From NCBI GenBank assembly GCA_003487005.1, contig DNFG01000505.1, forward strand, positions 1 to 6,925: a DNA stretch of 6,925 nt, in the 5' to 3' direction. This stretch comes from Bryobacterales bacterium. GTDB taxonomy: Bacteria; Acidobacteriota; Terriglobia; Bryobacterales; Bryobacteraceae. Below the pieces are notes generated by a model, which saw nothing but the letters and a program-made list of their open reading frames with translations, did not search any database and was not told the origin of the DNA. This document shows positions 4,987 to 6,925 of this stretch, one piece after another (the stretch's first letter is position 1; every line of letters starts with the position of its first letter). A program made the position numbers and the translations under genes.

Positions 4987-6925
4987 TCACTCCAGTCTAT
5001 ACAAGCGGGTGTCATCCACCCGTCCTGCTTCGCTGATGCCCCATAGATCGGCGTTGTCGCGGAAGTCTTCCCAGCCCCGCTCTCCCTCCACGATCATCAG
5101 ATGCGTGATGCCCATCCGCTTGAGCTCTCCCACGGCCATTCGCCGCAATTCGAGGGGCGGCGGACGTTCCGTCCGGACGGGCGCCGCGCCCAGTTCCCGC
5201 CACAGTCCCTCCGGCCCCAACCCCTCGAGTTTCATTTGCACGGACCACTGATCTGTCGCCGTATCGAGGGTGACCGCCGTCAGATTCCGGGGCGCACCCA
5301 GATCCACCTCGATCCAGTCCCCCGCCCTCAACGCACGCCACGAACGCCACCGCGTCACCGGCGACCCGTCAAACGCAAAACTCACGTCCCACGGAAACGC
5401 CGAGGCCCGCAACCCCCACCCCGCCTCGCGCGCCAGCACGCCGTCCCGCGTGTGCAGGTTCATTTCGCTGATGTTCCAGACGTCGGCCTCGCCGTGCGCA
5501 GTCTGCAGCACGCGCACCACCTGCAATGCCTGTTCCTCGAACTCGAACCGGAAGCGGTGCAACGGCTGGAATTCCCGGATCAGCGGCGTCAGCAGCAGAT
5601 CCGCCACGCGCTCGCCCTGCGCGCTGAGGTAGAGCACCCGCGTCTCCCGCGACGTGTAGGACTCGGGCACCGGCGACCCCACCGCCACCACCGCCCCCGC
5701 GCCTGTCGCGCTCTCGATCAGCGCCGCCCGCCGGAATGGCGGCCATTCGCGCGCCATGAACGCCTTCGGATCCTCCAGCCGCAACGCCACCCGCGGGTAC
5801 AATTCCTTGATGCGCCACGCGTGCTCTCCGGCATACCGGTTGACCACCGGCGGCAGCGACGCCAGCGCGTGCAGCACCACGAGCGCCGGCAAAACGCGCC
5901 CCGGCAGAGCCAGCGCCAGCGCCAGTCCCGCGAACGGCAGCGCGGGGATCAGGAACCGCGTCCCCACGTTCGCCACCCAGGGCAACCCAAACACCACCGC
6001 CGCCACCAGCGCGCGCCGTCCCAGCGCGCTCCGCGCCGCCAGCAACGCCACAGGCGCCAGCAGGAACACCGGCCCCAGCAAGCCGCCCAGTACGCCGCCG
6101 TCCACCGTCAACGCCCATGGCACCTGCGACCAGCGATCCAGCCCGTCATACCACCCCATCCAGGCCCGGTAACTCTCCTCGAACGACTCGTGCATGAACG
6201 CGTTCGGGAACCACTTCGAGTAGAACGGCGCCACCGGGTTTCCGTAGAGCATCGCGTTCCGCACCAGCCATGGCGCCACGACCCCGCCCGCCGCGCCCGC
6301 CAGCGCGGCCTGTGAACGCCACCCCCGCCGCCAGATCAGGACCAGCAGCCACGGCGCCGCGACGAACGCCGTGTACTTGATCGTGAACGCGAACCCCGCC
6401 AGCAGGCCCAGACACCAAGCCGGCGCGTCCTTTCGCAGCGCGAGTCCGAACGCCGCCACGGCCACCGTCGCGAGCGCCACGTCGTTGTACGCGCTCGCTC
6501 CGTCGATCAGCACCACCGGGCTCAACATCACCAGCAAGCCCGCAGCCGCCCCCGCCGCCGCGTGACCCGCCCGCTGCCCGATCCGCAACAGCAACCACGG
6601 CAGCGCCAGCAGAAATCCGCAATGCACCAGCGCCGCCGCCGAATGACGCCCGAAGGCGAACGCCATCAGGTACAGAATGTCGAACCCCTGCGGCATCTGC
6701 CCGTACATCAAGTGGGGAATCGAAACGAACCCGCCCGCCCGGTAATACCGCGCAATGACGCCGAGGTGATAACTGCTGCCATCCGGGCTCATCTCGGGCG
6801 CCATGGCGTGCAACAGCGCGATTGCCGCGAAAATCGCCCAAATCGGGGCAAAAATCCACCGCCACACGCCTTGCAGCGGATCCCCCGCCGCCGCTTCCTC
6901 CACCGGCGCCCGCCCCCAACGCCAC
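4987..6925 (-). CDS. GT39-like integral membrane glycosyltransferase with C-terminal discoidin-like domain (5' end outside window)
   Basis: The visible part is about 646 residues and stays open to the right edge, reading WRWGRAP before a GTG at 6903, so the true start is probably outside. Numbered from that GTG, residues 17-352 hold about ten hydrophobic segments. The family landmarks are PDGSSYHL (40-47, the acidic-plus-YH motif after the first helix), AYNDVAL (138-144, second acidic motif), FTIKYTAF, and PWLVRNAMLYGNPVAPFY (211-228). These fit GT-C enzymes of the GT39/ArnT-like group, which take sugars from polyprenyl phosphate on the periplasmic face. A soluble part follows (about 360-638). 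Residues 484-590 look like an F5/8 type C (discoidin) module: FDGSPVTRWRSW, then GDWIEVDLGAPRNLTAVTL. The end (LKRMGITHLMIV...LYRL) is common to this type of protein. Donor and acceptor are unknown. It is probably in an operon with the amino-sugar kinase that starts 2 bases after its TGA. Confidence 0.85.
   Translation of the reverse strand, partial: WRWGRAPVEEAAAGDPLQGVWRWIFAPIWAIFAAIALLHAMAPEMSPDGSSYHLGVIARYYRAGGFVSIPHLMYGQMPQGFDILYLMAFAFGRHSAAALVHCGFLLALPWLLLRIGQRAGHAAAGAAAGLLVMLSPVVLIDGASAYNDVALATVAVAAFGLALRKDAPAWCLGLLAGFAFTIKYTAFVAAPWLLVLIWRRGWRSQAALAGAAGGVVAPWLVRNAMLYGNPVAPFYSKWFPNAFMHESFEESYRAWMGWYDGLDRWSQVPWALTVDGGVLGGLLGPVFLLAPVALLAARSALGRRALVAAVVFGLPWVANVGTRFLIPALPFAGLALALALPGRVLPALVVLHALASLPPVVNRYAGEHAWRIKELYPRVALRLEDPKAFMAREWPPFRRAALIESATGAGAVVAVGSPVPESYTSRETRVLYLSAQGERVADLLLTPLIREFQPLHRFRFEFEEQALQVVRVLQTAHGEADVWNISEMNLHTRDGVLAREAGWGLRASAFPWDVSFAFDGSPVTRWRSWRALRAGDWIEVDLGAPRNLTAVTLDTATDQWSVQMKLEGLGPEGLWRELGAAPVRTERPPPLELRRMAVGELKRMGITHLMIVEGERGWEDFRDNADLWGISEAGRVDDTRLYRLE
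4990..4993 (-). promoter_or_regulatory. Ribosome binding site deciding the kinase start, inside the upstream gene
   Basis: GGAG on the minus strand is formed by the last two sense codons of the glycosyltransferase gene (CTG GAG TGA) and lies 5 bases before the ATG at 4984. The in-frame GTG at 4990 would have no space for this site, which argues for the ATG. The arrangement TGACGATG allows ribosomes ending the first gene to restart on the second. Confidence 0.75.
4996..5001 (-). promoter_or_regulatory. Possible internal -10 box ahead of the kinase gene
   Basis: The minus strand reads TTGTATAGA at 5004-4996, giving a -10-like TATAGA that ends 11 bases before the kinase ATG. The octamer TTGTATAG also occurs at the proposed dehydrogenase promoter (3723-3716). 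The box is built from the codons TTG, TAT and AGA in a gene that otherwise mostly uses GC-ending codons. No -35 box was identified. This is suggestive only. Confidence 0.25.
5134..5454 (-). other. F5/8 type C (discoidin)-like module in the glycosyltransferase tail
   Basis: Residues about 484-590 of the glycosyltransferase show the discoidin pattern: a variable start, FDGSPVTRWRS (511-521), then DWIEVDLG (529-536), a short turn, and the strand LTAVTLDTA. In other proteins such modules bind carbohydrates or surfaces. Here it lies in the soluble C-terminal region, predicted to be periplasmic, and could bind the glycan acceptor. The boundaries are approximate. Confidence 0.6.

Noticed and set aside
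5101..6315. A 404-codon open frame on the plus strand
   Set aside because: It lies wholly antisense to the glycosyltransferase gene and its translation is a low-complexity His/Arg/Gln/Pro mixture without domains, as expected from the reverse of a GC-rich membrane gene.

Overview
The window looks like chromosomal DNA of a high-GC bacterium, most likely an acidobacterium of the Solibacter/Bryobacter kind. This is inferred from the gene mix: a periplasmic PQQ dehydrogenase with a built-in cytochrome c, a secreted protein with NTR-like and carboxypeptidase-regulatory-like domains, a NIPSNAP protein, and a large membrane glycosyltransferase with a discoidin-like tail. No 16S or other marker gene is present, so the assignment is tentative. 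Coding density is very high, no gene-free stretch exceeds 50 bases, and I see no mobile element, tRNA, rRNA or CRISPR array.

Layout. Bases 1-3707 hold a likely three-gene minus-strand operon. It reads, in transcription order, PQQ/cytochrome c dehydrogenase (3707 to 1635), a secreted two-part protein with an NTR/TIMP-like head and carboxypeptidase-regulatory-like repeats (1590 to 163), and the first 43 codons of a NIPSNAP-family protein (131 to the left edge). All three carry export signals, so this is a periplasmic or extracellular gene set. From 3734 to 4033 a small ABM-type monooxygenase gene runs the other way. Its start lies only 26 bases from the dehydrogenase start, and the gap contains back-to-back -10-like boxes that suggest leaderless transcripts in both directions.

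Bases 4037-6925 hold a second minus-strand unit. It is a 5'-truncated GT39-like integral membrane glycosyltransferase (right edge to 4987), followed after 2 bases by an N-acetylglucosamine kinase of the BadF/BadG family (4984 to 4037). The close coupling suggests a shared role in amino-sugar or surface-glycan metabolism. The kinase and the monooxygenase converge with 3 bases between their stop codons.

I found no clearly new multi-gene system. The most notable points are the compact divergent promoter, the heme domain inserted in the quinoprotein propeller, the unusual domain make-up of the secreted protein, and the kinase-glycosyltransferase coupling with a possible internal promoter.
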